DNA of 64,000 nt from Rhodobacteraceae bacterium LMO-JJ12 (GCA_021555075.1 JAKGBX010000001.1:806001-870000), one strand, 5' to 3'. Numbered from the stretch's first letter, positions 8,150 through 18,301 are shown. Program-made: numbers and translations. Notes: generated from the letters alone by a model not told the origin.

Positions 8150-9634
8150 TCACACGAAGAGCGCGTGCAGCAAGAAGAAGATAAGACCTGACATAACAGC
8201 GGCGGCGGGCACGGTGATCACCCATGCCGCGATGATGGTCATGAAATGTGAGCGGCGCACCAGCTTGCGGCGGCGGCGCTCTTCTGAGGCGACGCGCATC
8301 TCGGCGGGGATGGTTTCGGAGTTCTTGCGCATTCGGCGGCTGGTATCCCATTCGCGATAAAAACCGACGCCGAAGACGCCGCCGACCGCGATATGGGTCG
8401 AGCTGACGGGCAGGCCGAGCCAGGACGCCACGATTACCGTGATGGCGGCGGACAAGGCCACGCAATAGGCGCGCATGGGGTTCAGCTTGGTGATCTGTGA
8501 GCCGACCATGCGGATAAGTTTCGGCCCGAACAGGAACAGCCCGAACGAGATGCCGAACGCGCCGATCACCATCACCCACATCGGGATCGCCACAGAGGAC
8601 GCGACATCGCCGAATTGCGTGGCATGCACGATGGCGGCGAGCGGGCCGACCGCGTTGGCCACGTCATTGGCGCCATGGGCGAAGCTGAGAAGCGCGGCCG
8701 ACAGCACCAGCGGCATTCCGAACAGCACCTTGAGAGATTTGTTGCGGTTTTCCAGACCTTGGGATTGCTTGGCCACCAACGGAATGGTGATCAGCCAACT
8801 GACAATCCCGACGCCAAGACCGACGAGAAGCGCGGTTTGAAGGTTGATGTCGATCAGGCGTTTGAGCCCTTTGAGCGCGAGATAGGCGGCGAAAGAGCCG
8901 GCCATGATGCCGATCAGGATTGGCACCCAACGGCGGGCGGCTGCGATTTTGTCATCGCGGTAAATCACCCGCGATTTGATCAGCGCCAGAAAGGCGGCAG
9001 CGATCAGCCCTCCGAGCGCCGGTGAGATCACCCAGGAGGCGGCGATTGCGCCCATGGTGGGCCATTTCACGGCGGCGAATCCGGCGGCGGCAATACCGGC
9101 CCCCATCACCCCGCCGACCACCGAATGGGTGGTCGAGACCGGCGCGCCGATCCACGTGGCCAGATTGACCCAGAGCGCCGCCGAAATCAGCGCCGCCATC
9201 ATGGCCCAGATAAATACGTCCGTGGTGGCCATGGACTCGGGTGTGATGATGCCCTTGGAGATGGTCGAAACCACATCGCCCCCGGCCAGCAGTGCACCTG
9301 CGCTCTCGAAAACCGCCGCAATTACAATCGCTCCGCCCATGGTAAGCGCGTTGGCGCCCACGGCGGGGCCCATGTTGTTGGCGACATCATTCGCCCCGAT
9401 ATTGAGCGCCATATATGCGCCAAACACCGCTGCTGCGACCACCACCATGTTGATTGGCATCTGACCAAAGAACAAGGCTGCGGCCAAGCCTGTAATCACG
9501 ATGAAAGCCAGCGCTACACCGGGTGCGACCATCGGGCGGGCGACATATTGTGCGGCTGTTTCAAGCGTGGAAAAACGGTCGAGATCGCGATCCAGCGTTT
9601 CCAGGTGGTCGGCGTCGTTTGGCTGGTGGGTCAT
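8150..9634 (-). CDS. PiT family inorganic phosphate transporter
   Basis: Low-affinity phosphate permease of 494 residues with ten or more transmembrane helices. The duplicated PHO-4 signatures are both visible: GANDVANNMGPAVGA in the first half and GANDVANAVGPLAA in the second, each followed by a helix with the SSTH/STTH type segment. A cytosolic N-terminus of about 35 residues precedes the first helix. GGGGGAGAG lies shortly upstream of ATG 9634. The gene converges on panE with a 32-base gap. No convincing Pho box lies in the correct orientation upstream. Confidence 0.93.
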   Translation of the reverse strand: MTHQPNDADHLETLDRDLDRFSTLETAAQYVARPMVAPGVALAFIVITGLAAALFFGQMPINMVVVAAAVFGAYMALNIGANDVANNMGPAVGANALTMGGAIVIAAVFESAGALLAGGDVVSTISKGIITPESMATTDVFIWAMMAALISAALWVNLATWIGAPVSTTHSVVGGVMGAGIAAAGFAAVKWPTMGAIAASWVISPALGGLIAAAFLALIKSRVIYRDDKIAAARRWVPILIGIMAGSFAAYLALKGLKRLIDINLQTALLVGLGVGIVSWLITIPLVAKQSQGLENRNKSLKVLFGMPLVLSAALLSFAHGANDVANAVGPLAAIVHATQFGDVASSVAIPMWVMVIGAFGISFGLFLFGPKLIRMVGSQITKLNPMRAYCVALSAAITVIVASWLGLPVSSTHIAVGGVFGVGFYREWDTSRRMRKNSETIPAEMRVASEERRRRKLVRRSHFMTIIAAWVITVPAAAVMSGLIFFLLHALFV

Positions 9635-9737
9635 CTGGCGCGTCTCTCCCCCAATACGTGTTTCGCGGGGTAGACAAGCAAGCGCGCCAGATCAACCGGT
9701 TTTGTCACGAAACCTTCATAATTCTTCTGGAATGTGC

Positions 9738-10196
9738 TTACAGGCGGCGCAGGATTTCCTGCAATTCGGGTTCGCGCACCATGTCAGAGGCCCTTTCGGA
9801 GCTGACCCATTTGCGCCGACGCTGATCGGCTTCGGGAAACTCATCCTGAAGATCGGTCACTTCAACCGAATAGACCAGGGTTTCAACCGGCACCGGGAGG
9901 CCGCTGCGAAGCTCTTTGTCATAGTCATATGTGCCGACGGGATCGGTTGTAATGTTGCCCTCACGCACGCCGGCCTCTTCCCAGGCCTCCTGAAGTGCTG
10001 CGCCGCGGGCATCCTTGCCATCAATCGGCCAGCCCTTGGGAATGATCCAACGCCCAGAGTCGCGCGACGTGATCAACAGCACTTTCTTGTCGGTCCCGTG
10101 GTTCGCATAGCACAGCGCAGCCACCTGCAACCGCTTGGGGCGGCGCAGTAACGGCTGGACCAACTCGGTCCAGGCTTTCTTGAAGCCATCGGTCAT
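9738..10196 (-). CDS. NUDIX hydrolase (DIPP-like)
   Basis: 152-residue NUDIX protein. The box reads GKDARGAALQEAWEEAGV, close to the consensus except that the Arg of the REXXEE core is Gln. The surrounding sequence (ITSRDSGRWIIPKGWP before it and FPEADQRRRKWVS after it) resembles the diphosphoinositol polyphosphate phosphohydrolase-like bacterial group. Likely a cytosolic pyrophosphohydrolase; substrate unknown. A CtrA-type half site, TTAACCAT on the minus strand, lies at 10250-10257, 54 bases upstream of the start. Confidence 0.88.
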   Translation of the reverse strand: MTDGFKKAWTELVQPLLRRPKRLQVAALCYANHGTDKKVLLITSRDSGRWIIPKGWPIDGKDARGAALQEAWEEAGVREGNITTDPVGTYDYDKELRSGLPVPVETLVYSVEVTDLQDEFPEADQRRRKWVSSERASDMVREPELQEILRRL

Positions 10197-10331
10197 CTAA
10201 ATTCTGCCTATCTGCCCGGTCTTGCGTGACAGGGTCCTTTTTTCATTGAATGGTTAATATATACCTTTTTTCTGCGATTGCAAAAACGCCGTGGTTTCGG
10301 GGGCGCCGAGCAGGCGGATCAGACGCACTTT

Positions 10332-12788
10332 TCAGCTTTTTTTGCGTGGTTTGGCGCGTAGGGTCGGGTCGGCTTGGGTCGGATCTTCGGGCCAGGGGTG
10401 TCTGGGATAGCGCCCGCGCATATCCTTGCGCACGTCGGCGTAGGATGACGCCCAAAACCCGGGGATGTCGAGCGTGGTCTGCACCGGGCGCTGCGCCGGA
10501 GAGAGCAGCGTGACCTTGAGAGGCGTTCTGCCAACCATGGGGTGGGTTTTCTGGCCGAACATTTCTTGCAGACGCAGGCTGATTTCCGGCGTATCCCCCG
10601 CGTAATCTATAGGAATCTTGCGCCCCAGTGGCGTGATGAAATGCGGCGGAGCGAGCGTGTTCAGGCGCTGGGTCTGGTCCCAGTCGAGCATGGACTGCAA
10701 GGCCGGCAATATGTCAAAACCCTTCCAATCCGACGCGGTTCTGATGCGGCCAAGATGGGGCATGAGCCAATCCTCAAGACTGGCAAGCAAGGCCTCGTCC
10801 GACATGTCCGGCAAAGCTTCTCCCGCGTCGCGGGCCAGCGCCACGCGGGCACGCAAGCGTTGCGCCGCAGGGCTGGGGGACAGTCCCAGATCGCGAATAC
10901 CGGCACACATGGCGCGTGCAATCACCTCGTCTGGGGCGTCTTTCCATATCCGGTCGTCAAGCGTGATGGCGCCGAGACGTTCCTGACGGCGGGCCACCAC
11001 GCGGCGTTCGCGTTTGCTCCATTCACAGGTATCGACCCAGGCGATCTGATCTTCAAAAAGGGCGCGGATTTCGCCCATGCTGATGGTGACTGCCTGACGG
11101 ATGCGGGCTTCGCGCGGATTGCCATCGGTGTCCGTGATGACAAGAAAGGGGGTGGCGGCCAGCGGATCGGCTTCATCGAGGATTGCGCCCTTGCCACCCG
11201 ACAGGACATAACGCGGCTGATCGCCCTTGCGCCGCTGGGCGATGCGGTCGGGGTAGGCCAGAGCGGCCATTTCGGCGGCAGAATGCGCAGCGCCTTGCGC
11301 GTCTGGGCGCGCGCGCCCGGCAAGGCGTTTGGCCTCAAGGCGAATGCGTGCGAGACTGGCGCGGTTGATCTGAAAGGGGCGGGTTTTGCTGAACTGCTGC
11401 GGATCGGCCAGCGCCTCAAGCCGCAAGGAAAGGTCGGCAGGTGCGCTGCGCGCCAGCGGGTCGCGCTCGGCCAGAAGCGCGGCCAGAGGGGCGGCGTCGG
11501 GTCCGGCCATGGCCAGCATATGGGCAAGGCGCGGATGCAGCGGCAGGGCCGCCAGTGCGCGGCCATGGGTGGTAATGCGATTGCCCCGATCCAGCGCGCC
11601 GAGCTGGCGCAGCAACGCCTGCGCCTCGCCATAGGCCCCGGCGTTGGGCTGGGTCAGGAACGGCAGATCAGCGGGCGCCGCCCCCCAGAGCGCCAATTCA
11701 AGCGCCAGCGCGGCGAGATCGGCGGCTTCTATCTCCGCCGGGGGGAAGGGGGCCAGCGCGCCATCTTCGCCGCGTGTCCACAGGCGATAAGCCCGCCCCG
11801 GTGCCACTCGGCCCGCGCGGCCCGCGCGCTGGGTCGCTTCGGCGCGGGTGACGCGCTCGGTCACCAGCCGCGACATGCCTGACGAAGGATCGAAACGCGC
11901 GCGGCGCGCGCGGCCTGCGTCGATCACCACGCGGATATCCTCGATGGTTAGCGATGTTTCGGCAATCGAAGTGGCCAGCACGATCTTGCGCCCCGACGCC
12001 GCCGGGACGATAGCGGCCCGTTGCTCCTTGAAGGGCATCGCACCAAACAGCGGGCGCAGGTGGCAATCGGACGGGATGCGGGACTTCAAAAGCGCCTCGG
12101 TGCGGCGAATTTCGCCCTCACCGGGCAGGAAGACCAGCACGCCGCCGGTGGTTTCCTCAATGGCGTGCAATACGAGGTCGGCGGTGGCGTCTTCCAGCCT
12201 GTGCCTTTTGGGCAAGGGCGCATCGAGCCAGATCGTTTCAACCGGAAAGGCCCGCCCCTCGGAGGTGATCAACTCTGCGTCAAGCAACGCGGCCAGCGGC
12301 GCGCCATCGAGCGTGGCCGACATCGGCAGCAGGATCAGATCGTCGCGCAGGGCCTCGGCAATCTCAAGACATAGCGCAAGGCCCAGATCGGCATTGAGCG
12401 AGCGTTCGTGAAATTCGTCAAACAGCACCGCGCCGATACCTGAAAGCTCGGGGTCGGACTGGATCATGCGGGTGAGAATGCCTTCGGTGACCACCTCGAT
12501 GCGGGTGGATTTCGAGGTCTTGCTTTCGCCCCGAATGCGATAGCCCACCGTCTGGCCCGTGATCTCGCCCAGCGTATCGGCCATGCGCTCGGCCGCGGCG
12601 CGCGCCGCCAGACGGCGCGGCTCAAGCATAAGGATACGGCCACGAACGACCCCGGCCTCCAGCAGCGCCAGCGGCACTACCGTGGTCTTGCCCGCACCGG
12701 GCGGTGCCTGCAACACCGCGCGCCCCCGCGCTCGAACAGCGTCAAGGAGCGGGGGCAGGGCATCATCTATGGGCAGACCGGATCGCAT
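10332..12788 (-). CDS. hrpB: ATP-dependent RNA helicase HrpB
   Basis: DEAH-box helicase of 818 residues, the usual HrpB length. Motif I is APPGAGKTTVVPLALLE near residue 30. Motif II is DEFHER, motif III SATL, motif VI QRAGRAGR, and a C-terminal HrpB-specific domain includes YAGDTPEISLRLQEMFG. Family members unwind RNA; the cellular target is poorly defined. ATG 12788 (MRSGLPIDDALPPLL) matches the expected N-terminus; the frame extends to 12974 but overlaps the meaB start. It is divergent from meaB, with 112 bases between the start codons. Confidence 0.93.
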   Translation of the reverse strand: MRSGLPIDDALPPLLDAVRARGRAVLQAPPGAGKTTVVPLALLEAGVVRGRILMLEPRRLAARAAAERMADTLGEITGQTVGYRIRGESKTSKSTRIEVVTEGILTRMIQSDPELSGIGAVLFDEFHERSLNADLGLALCLEIAEALRDDLILLPMSATLDGAPLAALLDAELITSEGRAFPVETIWLDAPLPKRHRLEDATADLVLHAIEETTGGVLVFLPGEGEIRRTEALLKSRIPSDCHLRPLFGAMPFKEQRAAIVPAASGRKIVLATSIAETSLTIEDIRVVIDAGRARRARFDPSSGMSRLVTERVTRAEATQRAGRAGRVAPGRAYRLWTRGEDGALAPFPPAEIEAADLAALALELALWGAAPADLPFLTQPNAGAYGEAQALLRQLGALDRGNRITTHGRALAALPLHPRLAHMLAMAGPDAAPLAALLAERDPLARSAPADLSLRLEALADPQQFSKTRPFQINRASLARIRLEAKRLAGRARPDAQGAAHSAAEMAALAYPDRIAQRRKGDQPRYVLSGGKGAILDEADPLAATPFLVITDTDGNPREARIRQAVTISMGEIRALFEDQIAWVDTCEWSKRERRVVARRQERLGAITLDDRIWKDAPDEVIARAMCAGIRDLGLSPSPAAQRLRARVALARDAGEALPDMSDEALLASLEDWLMPHLGRIRTASDWKGFDILPALQSMLDWDQTQRLNTLAPPHFITPLGRKIPIDYAGDTPEISLRLQEMFGQKTHPMVGRTPLKVTLLSPAQRPVQTTLDIPGFWASSYADVRKDMRGRYPRHPWPEDPTQADPTLRAKPRKKS

Positions 12789-12900
12789 GAGCGGTTTATG
12801 CGGCAGGCGCGCGCGCGCGTCCATGGGGCAGTCGGCTTGGGGGCTCTGGACTTGGGCGCGCTCCTTGGGCATGAAGGCGCGGTATTGAGACTGGGGCGGG

Positions 12901-13884
12901 ATGAGCAGCATGGATATCGCAGCCACGGCTGAAAAAATCGCGGGCGGCAACCGGCGGGCGCTGGCGCGGGCCATAACATTGGTCGAAAGCGGGCGCGACG
13001 ATCATCGCGCCCAGGCGACCGATCTTCTGGAAGCTCTGAAGCCCCTCGGGCGCGAAGCGGTGCGCATCGGCATGTCGGGCACGCCGGGGGTAGGCAAATC
13101 CACCTTCATCGAGGCATTTGGCTGCATGCTCACCGCCAAGGGGCTCAAGGTTGCGGTTCTGGCGGTCGATCCAAGCTCGACACGCTCTGGTGGCTCGATC
13201 CTTGGCGACAAGACACGCATGGAACGCCTGTCGCGCGACCCAAACGCCTTCATTCGCCCCTCGCCCAGCCAGAGCCAGCTTGGCGGCGTGGCGCGACGCA
13301 CCCGCGAAGCGATCGAACTCTGCGAAGCCGCCGGTTTCGACGTGATCCTGATCGAAACGGTGGGTGTGGGACAATCCGAAACCATGGTGGCCGAAATGTC
13401 TGACCTCTTCGTTCTGTTGCTGGCCCCGGCGGGCGGAGACGAGCTGCAAGGCGTCAAGCGTGGTATCATGGAAATGGCCGATCTCATCCTTGTCAACAAG
13501 GCTGATGGCGATCTGAAACCGGCGGCAACCCGGACCTGCGCGGACTATTCCGGCGCGCTGAGACTCTTGCGCAAACGCCCGCAGGATCCCACCGGATTTC
13601 CCAAGGCCATGATGGTCTCGGCGGTCGAGGAAATGGGGCTGGAGCAGGCCTGGAGCGAAATGACGGCGCTGATCGACTGGCGGCGCGAGAACGGGCATTT
13701 TGATGCCACACGCGCAAGACAGGCACAGTTCTGGTTTGGAGAGGAAGTGCGCCAGCGGCTGTTGCGCAGTCTGCAAAGCGGTGCCGCCAAGGACGTGATG
13801 GAGACGCTGGCCGCGCAGGTGGCAGCGGGAAAGATCACGGCAACACGCGCCGCCGAAGAGGCACTTTCCAGAATCAGCCGCTAG
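12901..13884 (+). CDS. meaB: Methylmalonyl-CoA mutase-associated GTPase MeaB
   Basis: SIMIBI-class G3E-type GTPase of 327 residues that protects and reloads B12-dependent acyl-CoA mutases. P-loop GMSGTPGVGKSTFIEAFG lies at about residues 56-73, followed by VLAVDPSSTRSGGSILGDK, IETVGVGQSE (G3) and LVNKADGD (G4). An ATG 9 bases downstream is an alternative start. In many Rhodobacterales the mutase lies elsewhere in the genome; none is in this window. Confidence 0.93.
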   Translation: MSSMDIAATAEKIAGGNRRALARAITLVESGRDDHRAQATDLLEALKPLGREAVRIGMSGTPGVGKSTFIEAFGCMLTAKGLKVAVLAVDPSSTRSGGSILGDKTRMERLSRDPNAFIRPSPSQSQLGGVARRTREAIELCEAAGFDVILIETVGVGQSETMVAEMSDLFVLLLAPAGGDELQGVKRGIMEMADLILVNKADGDLKPAATRTCADYSGALRLLRKRPQDPTGFPKAMMVSAVEEMGLEQAWSEMTALIDWRRENGHFDATRARQAQFWFGEEVRQRLLRSLQSGAAKDVMETLAAQVAAGKITATRAAEEALSRISR

Positions 13885-13951
13885 TCCCGGACCACTTGGC
13901 GCGCGCCAGAATGGACACGCCGACAGGGCGGTTCAAATCGTGATGGTCCCG

Positions 13952-13976
13952 ATCTTCCTCTGACTGAAAATATCCC
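13952..13976 (+). repeat. Dispersed AAATATCCC repeat downstream of meaB
   Basis: This 25-base copy is identical to 5922-5946 (ATCTTCCTCTGACTGA block followed by the AAATATCCC core) but is followed by CGCGCGGAGC rather than a long G/C hairpin. It lies in the 201-base convergent gap between meaB and rpmB. Confidence 0.7.
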
Positions 13977-14022
13977 CGCGCGGAGCGCACCCGCACCCGC
14001 CATCCGCGCTGTCCTCACTAGA

Positions 14023-14061
14023 CAAGACAAACGAAAACGACCCCGCCGCAAAGGCAGGGCC
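14023..14061 (-). terminator. Rho-independent terminator of rpmB
   Basis: On the minus strand GGCCCTGCC (14061-14053) pairs with GGCGGGGTC (14047-14039) around a TTTGC loop, with two G-T pairs, followed by the T-rich run GTTTTCGTTTGTCTTG. It is 25 bases after the rpmB stop codon. Confidence 0.8.
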
Positions 14062-14085
14062 GTCAAATAGCACGTCAAAGAGAAC

Positions 14086-14373
14086 TCAGACCTCGGCCTG
14101 GGCCTTCTTGATCTGTTTCTTCACTTTCATCGCATTGTCCGAAAGCTCGGTATCTTTGGCTTTGGCAAGATAGGCATCAAGCCCACCGCGATGATCGACC
14201 GAGCGCAGAGCGGCGGCTGAAATCCGCAGTTTCACACCACGACCCAGCGTTTCCGATTGCAGCGTCACATCGTTCAGGTTCGGCAGGAAACGGCGGCGGG
14301 TTCTGTTTTTGGCGTGGCTGACATTGTTGCCAGTCATCGGGCCTTTACCGGTCAGTTCGCAGACGCGAGACAT
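14086..14373 (-). CDS. rpmB: 50S ribosomal protein L28
   Basis: 95-residue basic protein starting [20 protein letters not shown], the signature N-terminus of bacterial L28, followed by the RRRFLPNL and [20 protein letters not shown] segments typical of the alphaproteobacterial form. It is monocistronic by appearance, with a strong terminator directly downstream and about 150 bases between it and the ABC transporter stop codon upstream on its other side. Confidence 0.98.
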   Translation of the reverse strand: MSRVCELTGKGPMTGNNVSHAKNRTRRRFLPNLNDVTLQSETLGRGVKLRISAAALRSVDHRGGLDAYLAKAKDTELSDNAMKVKKQIKKAQAEV

Positions 14374-14520
14374 GGGTTCATCCTCATTCTAGATCGCATG
14401 AGGCTCGAAAGCCCCGTCAACACAAATGGGCGCCGCTAATGCACGCCCCGAAATCCGTTTTCGGTCTTTAGGTGGAATCACATCAGGCGTCAAGCCGAAT
14501 GGCGCAAGATTCACCGCGCC

Positions 14521-16371
14521 CTATTGCGCCGCCGACTCCAACCCAAGGAAGCCGCCCGACTGGTGCGACCAGAGCATCGCATAGATTCCACCTTTGGCCA
14601 TCAACGCCTCATGGGTGCCGGTCTCGACGATGCGCCCCTGATCCATCACCATGATCCGATCCATCTGGGCGATCGTGCTTAGCCTGTGGGCGATGGCCAG
14701 CACCGTCTTGCCTTCCATCACCCGCGCCAAGGCCGCTTGAATCGCTGCCTCCACCTCGGAATCGAGCGCCGATGTCGCCTCGTCCAGCACAAGGATCGGC
14801 GCGTCCTTCAGGATCGCGCGGGCCAGGGCGATGCGCTGACGCTGGCCGCCCGAAAGCTTCACGCCGCGTTCGCCCAGATGCGCGTCATAGCCCGAGCGCC
14901 CCTCGCCATCTTGCAAATCACCGATGAAGTCATGCGCTTCGGCCTTTTCGGCGGCAGCGATCAACTCGCTTTCGCTGGCGGTCTGGCGGCCATAGAGGAT
15001 GTTGTCGCGCGCCGGTCGGTTGAACATCGCTGTATCCTGCGTGACCATGCCGACCTGTCGGCGCAGGCTGGCCTGGGTCACGTCGGCAATGTCCTGCCCG
15101 TCGATCCTGATCTGCCCGCGCTCGGGGTCGTAGAGCCGCAGCAAAAGCGACACCAGCGTCGATTTCCCCGCCCCCGAGGCGCCGACGATGCCGATCTTTT
15201 CGCCCGGCGCGACATTCAGGGAAAGCCCATGCACCCCGCCGACATCGCGGCCATAGGCGAAATCCACCTGATCGAACACGATCCCCCCTTCGCGCACTTC
15301 AAGCTCACGCGCGCCGGGCCGGTCCACCAGGTCATGCGCCGGGCTAAGCGTGCGCATCCCGTCCTCGACCTCGCCCAGATCGGCATAGATCGTCATCAGC
15401 GTCCAACTGACCCAGCCGGTCATCTGCGCCAGCCGGATCGCCATTGCCCCGGTCGCCGCCAGATCGCCGCTGGTCACCGCGCCCGCGCTCCAGCGGGTAA
15501 GGCCATAGCCCAGCATCGCCACCGGCAGGCACCCGGCCAGAACGATCAGCAGAAAGCGGAACCACACTGCCATCACCGCCCAATGCACCGCGCTGGTGCG
15601 GAACGCGCCCACGCTGTCGAGAGCGGCCCGATCTTCGTGTTCGTCATGGGCGAACAGCTTGACGGTGCGGATATTGGTCACGGTATCGACAATCTGCCCG
15701 GTCACCCCGGCGCGCGCCGCCGCCCGCGCGGCCGAGCGCAGCCGGATGCGCGGCAGGAAAAACCACAGCAGCACGATGTAAACCGCCAGCCACACGACCA
15801 CCACCAGCGCCATGCCGGGATCGACACTGGCACTCAGCGCCAACATGCCCAGAACGGCGGCCAGCGCGAAAGTGATCGCGTTCACCGTTTCCTGCACCAC
15901 CGAAACGATGCCGGTCGCCGTCTGCATTTGCTTTTGCGCAATTCGCCCGGCGAAATCCTCGTCGAAAAAGCTGACCGACTGGCCCAGCGTGTGGCGGTTG
16001 AGCCGCGCCATGACCTGACTGAACAGGTTGGGCGCCAGCGCGATTGTCTGAAACGCGGTGGCAAGCCCAAACGACACCGGGCGCAGCACCAAAAGCACCG
16101 CCGCCGCGGCGATCAGAAGGCTCGCATTGGCGCTCCAGAAGAATTCCGCCCCCACAACTGTGGCATCAACGATCCGGCCCAGAAGCAGCATTACCACCGC
16201 TTCAAGAATGCCGCCCAGCCCGAACAACAGCGCGGCGACGACGATCACCGGCCAGCAACCCTCTAGTGCCCAACCGACAAAGGCGACGAGGCGACGGGGG
16301 GGCGGCCCCTTGGCCTCGCGTTCGGGGTCGATGCGCGTGGCAAACCAATCTGTCAGGCGATTGCCGGTCAT
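14521..16371 (-). CDS. ABC exporter half-transporter, second of a pair
   Basis: 616-residue fused permease-ATPase. Six transmembrane helices occupy about residues 30-340. The nucleotide-binding domain carries Walker A GASGAGKST, signature LSGGQRQRIALARAI, Walker B ILVLDEATSALDSE with the catalytic Glu, and the H-loop AIAHRLST. Its ATG overlaps the stop codon of the upstream half-transporter by 4 bases, so the two are translationally coupled and likely form a heterodimer. Both members keep the catalytic Glu, unlike heterodimers with one degenerate site. Exported substrate unknown; MsbA-like lipid or drug export is possible. Confidence 0.9.
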   Translation of the reverse strand: MTGNRLTDWFATRIDPEREAKGPPPRRLVAFVGWALEGCWPVIVVAALLFGLGGILEAVVMLLLGRIVDATVVGAEFFWSANASLLIAAAAVLLVLRPVSFGLATAFQTIALAPNLFSQVMARLNRHTLGQSVSFFDEDFAGRIAQKQMQTATGIVSVVQETVNAITFALAAVLGMLALSASVDPGMALVVVVWLAVYIVLLWFFLPRIRLRSAARAAARAGVTGQIVDTVTNIRTVKLFAHDEHEDRAALDSVGAFRTSAVHWAVMAVWFRFLLIVLAGCLPVAMLGYGLTRWSAGAVTSGDLAATGAMAIRLAQMTGWVSWTLMTIYADLGEVEDGMRTLSPAHDLVDRPGARELEVREGGIVFDQVDFAYGRDVGGVHGLSLNVAPGEKIGIVGASGAGKSTLVSLLLRLYDPERGQIRIDGQDIADVTQASLRRQVGMVTQDTAMFNRPARDNILYGRQTASESELIAAAEKAEAHDFIGDLQDGEGRSGYDAHLGERGVKLSGGQRQRIALARAILKDAPILVLDEATSALDSEVEAAIQAALARVMEGKTVLAIAHRLSTIAQMDRIMVMDQGRIVETGTHEALMAKGGIYAMLWSHQSGGFLGLESAAQ

Positions 16372-18248
16372 TCCGCCGCCTTTCTGTCTTCGCTGTTTTC
16401 GTTGGGATCGTCGGTATCGTTGGCATCGCCCAGAAAGCCGCCCGACTGGCGCGCCCAGAACCGGGCATAAAGCCCGCCCAGCTCAAGCAACTCGCCATGC
16501 GTGCCGGTCTCGACGATGCGCCCCTCGTCCAACACCACGATCCGATCCATATGCGCAATCGTGCTGAGACGGTGCGCAATCGCGATCACGCTCTTGCCTT
16601 CCATCATGCCATAGAGCGTGTCCTGAATCGCCGCCTCGACCTCGGAATCGAGCGCCGAGGTGGCCTCGTCAAGCAGCAGTATCGGTGCATCCTTCAGGAT
16701 CACCCTTGCCAGGGTGATCCGCTGGCGTTGCCCGCCCGAAAGCTTGACGCCACGCTCGCCGACTTGCGCGCTATAGCCCGAATTGCCGCCGGGATCGTGC
16801 AATGCCTCGATAAATTCATGCGCTTCGGCCTTGCGCGCCGCCGCGATGATCTCCTCATCTGATGCATCCGGGCGCCCATAAGCGATATTGTCACGCACCG
16901 AACGGTGCAGAAGCGCACTGTCCTGCTGCACCATGCCGATTTGCGCGCGCAGGCTGTTTTGGGTGACGCCTGCGATATCCTGCCCATCGATGCGGATTGC
17001 GCCGCTTTCAACGTCGTAGAACCGCAAGAGCAGCTTCACCAGTGTCGATTTCCCGGCGCCCGAGCGCCCGACAAGACCGACCTTCTCGCCCGGTGCAATT
17101 GTCAGCGTCACACCGTCGAGCCCGCCTTGGCCGCGCCCATAGTGGTGGCTCACGTTGTCGATCTCGATCTGCGCATCGCCCAACAAGAGCGGCCCGGCAT
17201 CGCGCGCATCGATCAGATCAATCGGCTGGGCAATGGTCTCCATGCCCTCCTTCACAACGCCCAACTGGCGAAAGAACGAGGTGATCGCCCACATGATCCA
17301 GCCAGTCATCGCGTTCAGTCGCAACACCAGTGCCGAGGCGGCAGCCACAGCACCCACCGTTGCCTGCCCCTGCATCCACAGCGCCAACGCCCAGCCGACA
17401 ACCCCAAGGATCAGCACGCCATTCAGCATCACCAGCCCCAGATCCATCAGCGTATAAAGCCGCATCTCGGCTTGAAACGTGTCGCGGGAATAGTCAATCG
17501 CCTCCTTGGCATAGGCCATTTCGCCCGTCGTATGGGCGAACATCTTGACCGAATGGATGTTGGTATAGGCATCCACTACCCGCCCCGTCACGGCGCTGCG
17601 TGCGTCCGAGGCGCGTTGCGACGCTGGCCCGACCCGCACCACGGTCCAGCGCATCAGCCCGGCATAGGCGATCAGCCAGATCACCAGCGGCACGGCAAGG
17701 CGCGGATCGGCCTGACCCAGCAAGATCACTGCACCCAACACATAGGCCACCGAATACGTCAGAGCATCAAACACCTGAAACACCGCCTCGCCGGCGGCGG
17801 GCGGGGTCTGCATGATGCGGTTGGCGATTCGCCCGGCGAAATCATTCTCGAACCATCCAACCGACTGGCGCAGCACATGCGCATGTGCACGCCAGCGGAT
17901 CAGGGTGCCGAAATTGGGCAGAATCGCATTGTTGATCAGCATCACGTCAAGCAGTTGAAACGCCGGGCGGATCAACAGAATGAACAGCGCCAACACAATC
18001 AGCGTGGTGCCGTGTTCGGCCCACACCTGCGCCGGGTCGCCCTGCAAGATATCGACGATCCAGCCCATATAATAGATCAGCACGATCTCGACCGCCGCAA
18101 CGACAACGGACATGATACCGGCCATCCAGAACACCCGTTTGAAGGGCCTGGAATAACCCATCATGAAGCCCCACAGCGTCTGTGGCGGGCGATCCTCGGG
18201 CGGATAGTCGCAATAAGGGTCAACAAGATTTTCAAAGTAACGAAACAT
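16368..18248 (-). CDS. ABC exporter half-transporter, first of a pair
   Basis: 626-residue fused permease-ATPase. It has a soluble N-terminus of about 35 residues with the sequence VDPYCDYPPEDRPP, six transmembrane helices to about residue 330, Walker A GRSGAGKST at 394-402, LSGGQ at 503-507 and Walker B ILLLDE at 523-528. The N-terminal segment before helix 1 is shared in style with the many Rhodobacterales ABC pairs of this type. It overlaps the partner gene by ATGA at 16368-16371. A small ORF with an ideal ribosome binding site (18357-18386) lies 108 bases upstream on the same strand. Confidence 0.9.
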   Translation of the reverse strand: MFRYFENLVDPYCDYPPEDRPPQTLWGFMMGYSRPFKRVFWMAGIMSVVVAAVEIVLIYYMGWIVDILQGDPAQVWAEHGTTLIVLALFILLIRPAFQLLDVMLINNAILPNFGTLIRWRAHAHVLRQSVGWFENDFAGRIANRIMQTPPAAGEAVFQVFDALTYSVAYVLGAVILLGQADPRLAVPLVIWLIAYAGLMRWTVVRVGPASQRASDARSAVTGRVVDAYTNIHSVKMFAHTTGEMAYAKEAIDYSRDTFQAEMRLYTLMDLGLVMLNGVLILGVVGWALALWMQGQATVGAVAAASALVLRLNAMTGWIMWAITSFFRQLGVVKEGMETIAQPIDLIDARDAGPLLLGDAQIEIDNVSHHYGRGQGGLDGVTLTIAPGEKVGLVGRSGAGKSTLVKLLLRFYDVESGAIRIDGQDIAGVTQNSLRAQIGMVQQDSALLHRSVRDNIAYGRPDASDEEIIAAARKAEAHEFIEALHDPGGNSGYSAQVGERGVKLSGGQRQRITLARVILKDAPILLLDEATSALDSEVEAAIQDTLYGMMEGKSVIAIAHRLSTIAHMDRIVVLDEGRIVETGTHGELLELGGLYARFWARQSGGFLGDANDTDDPNENSEDRKAAE

Positions 18249-18301
18249 GAGGGGGCTCCCTAAATCAGAGCAAATAGCAATATGCAGTCAGGCGACGACG
18301 C

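Noticed and set aside
9702-9719. PhoB-box-like TTGTCAC-N4-CCTTCAT near the PiT transporter gene
   Set aside because: Only about 12 of 18 positions match the Pho box and it points away from the transporter gene.
10542-11882. 446-residue frame antisense to hrpB
   Set aside because: hrpB has all helicase motifs on the other strand; this frame has none.
14686-16266. 526-residue open frame antisense to the second ABC half-transporter
   Set aside because: Same reason: composition is that of a GC-rich shadow frame and no domain is visible.
16905-18263. 452-residue open frame antisense to the ABC exporter gene
   Set aside because: Its product is His/Arg/Gln/Asp-rich low-complexity sequence typical of antisense frames in GC-rich genes; the opposite strand encodes a canonical ABC protein.
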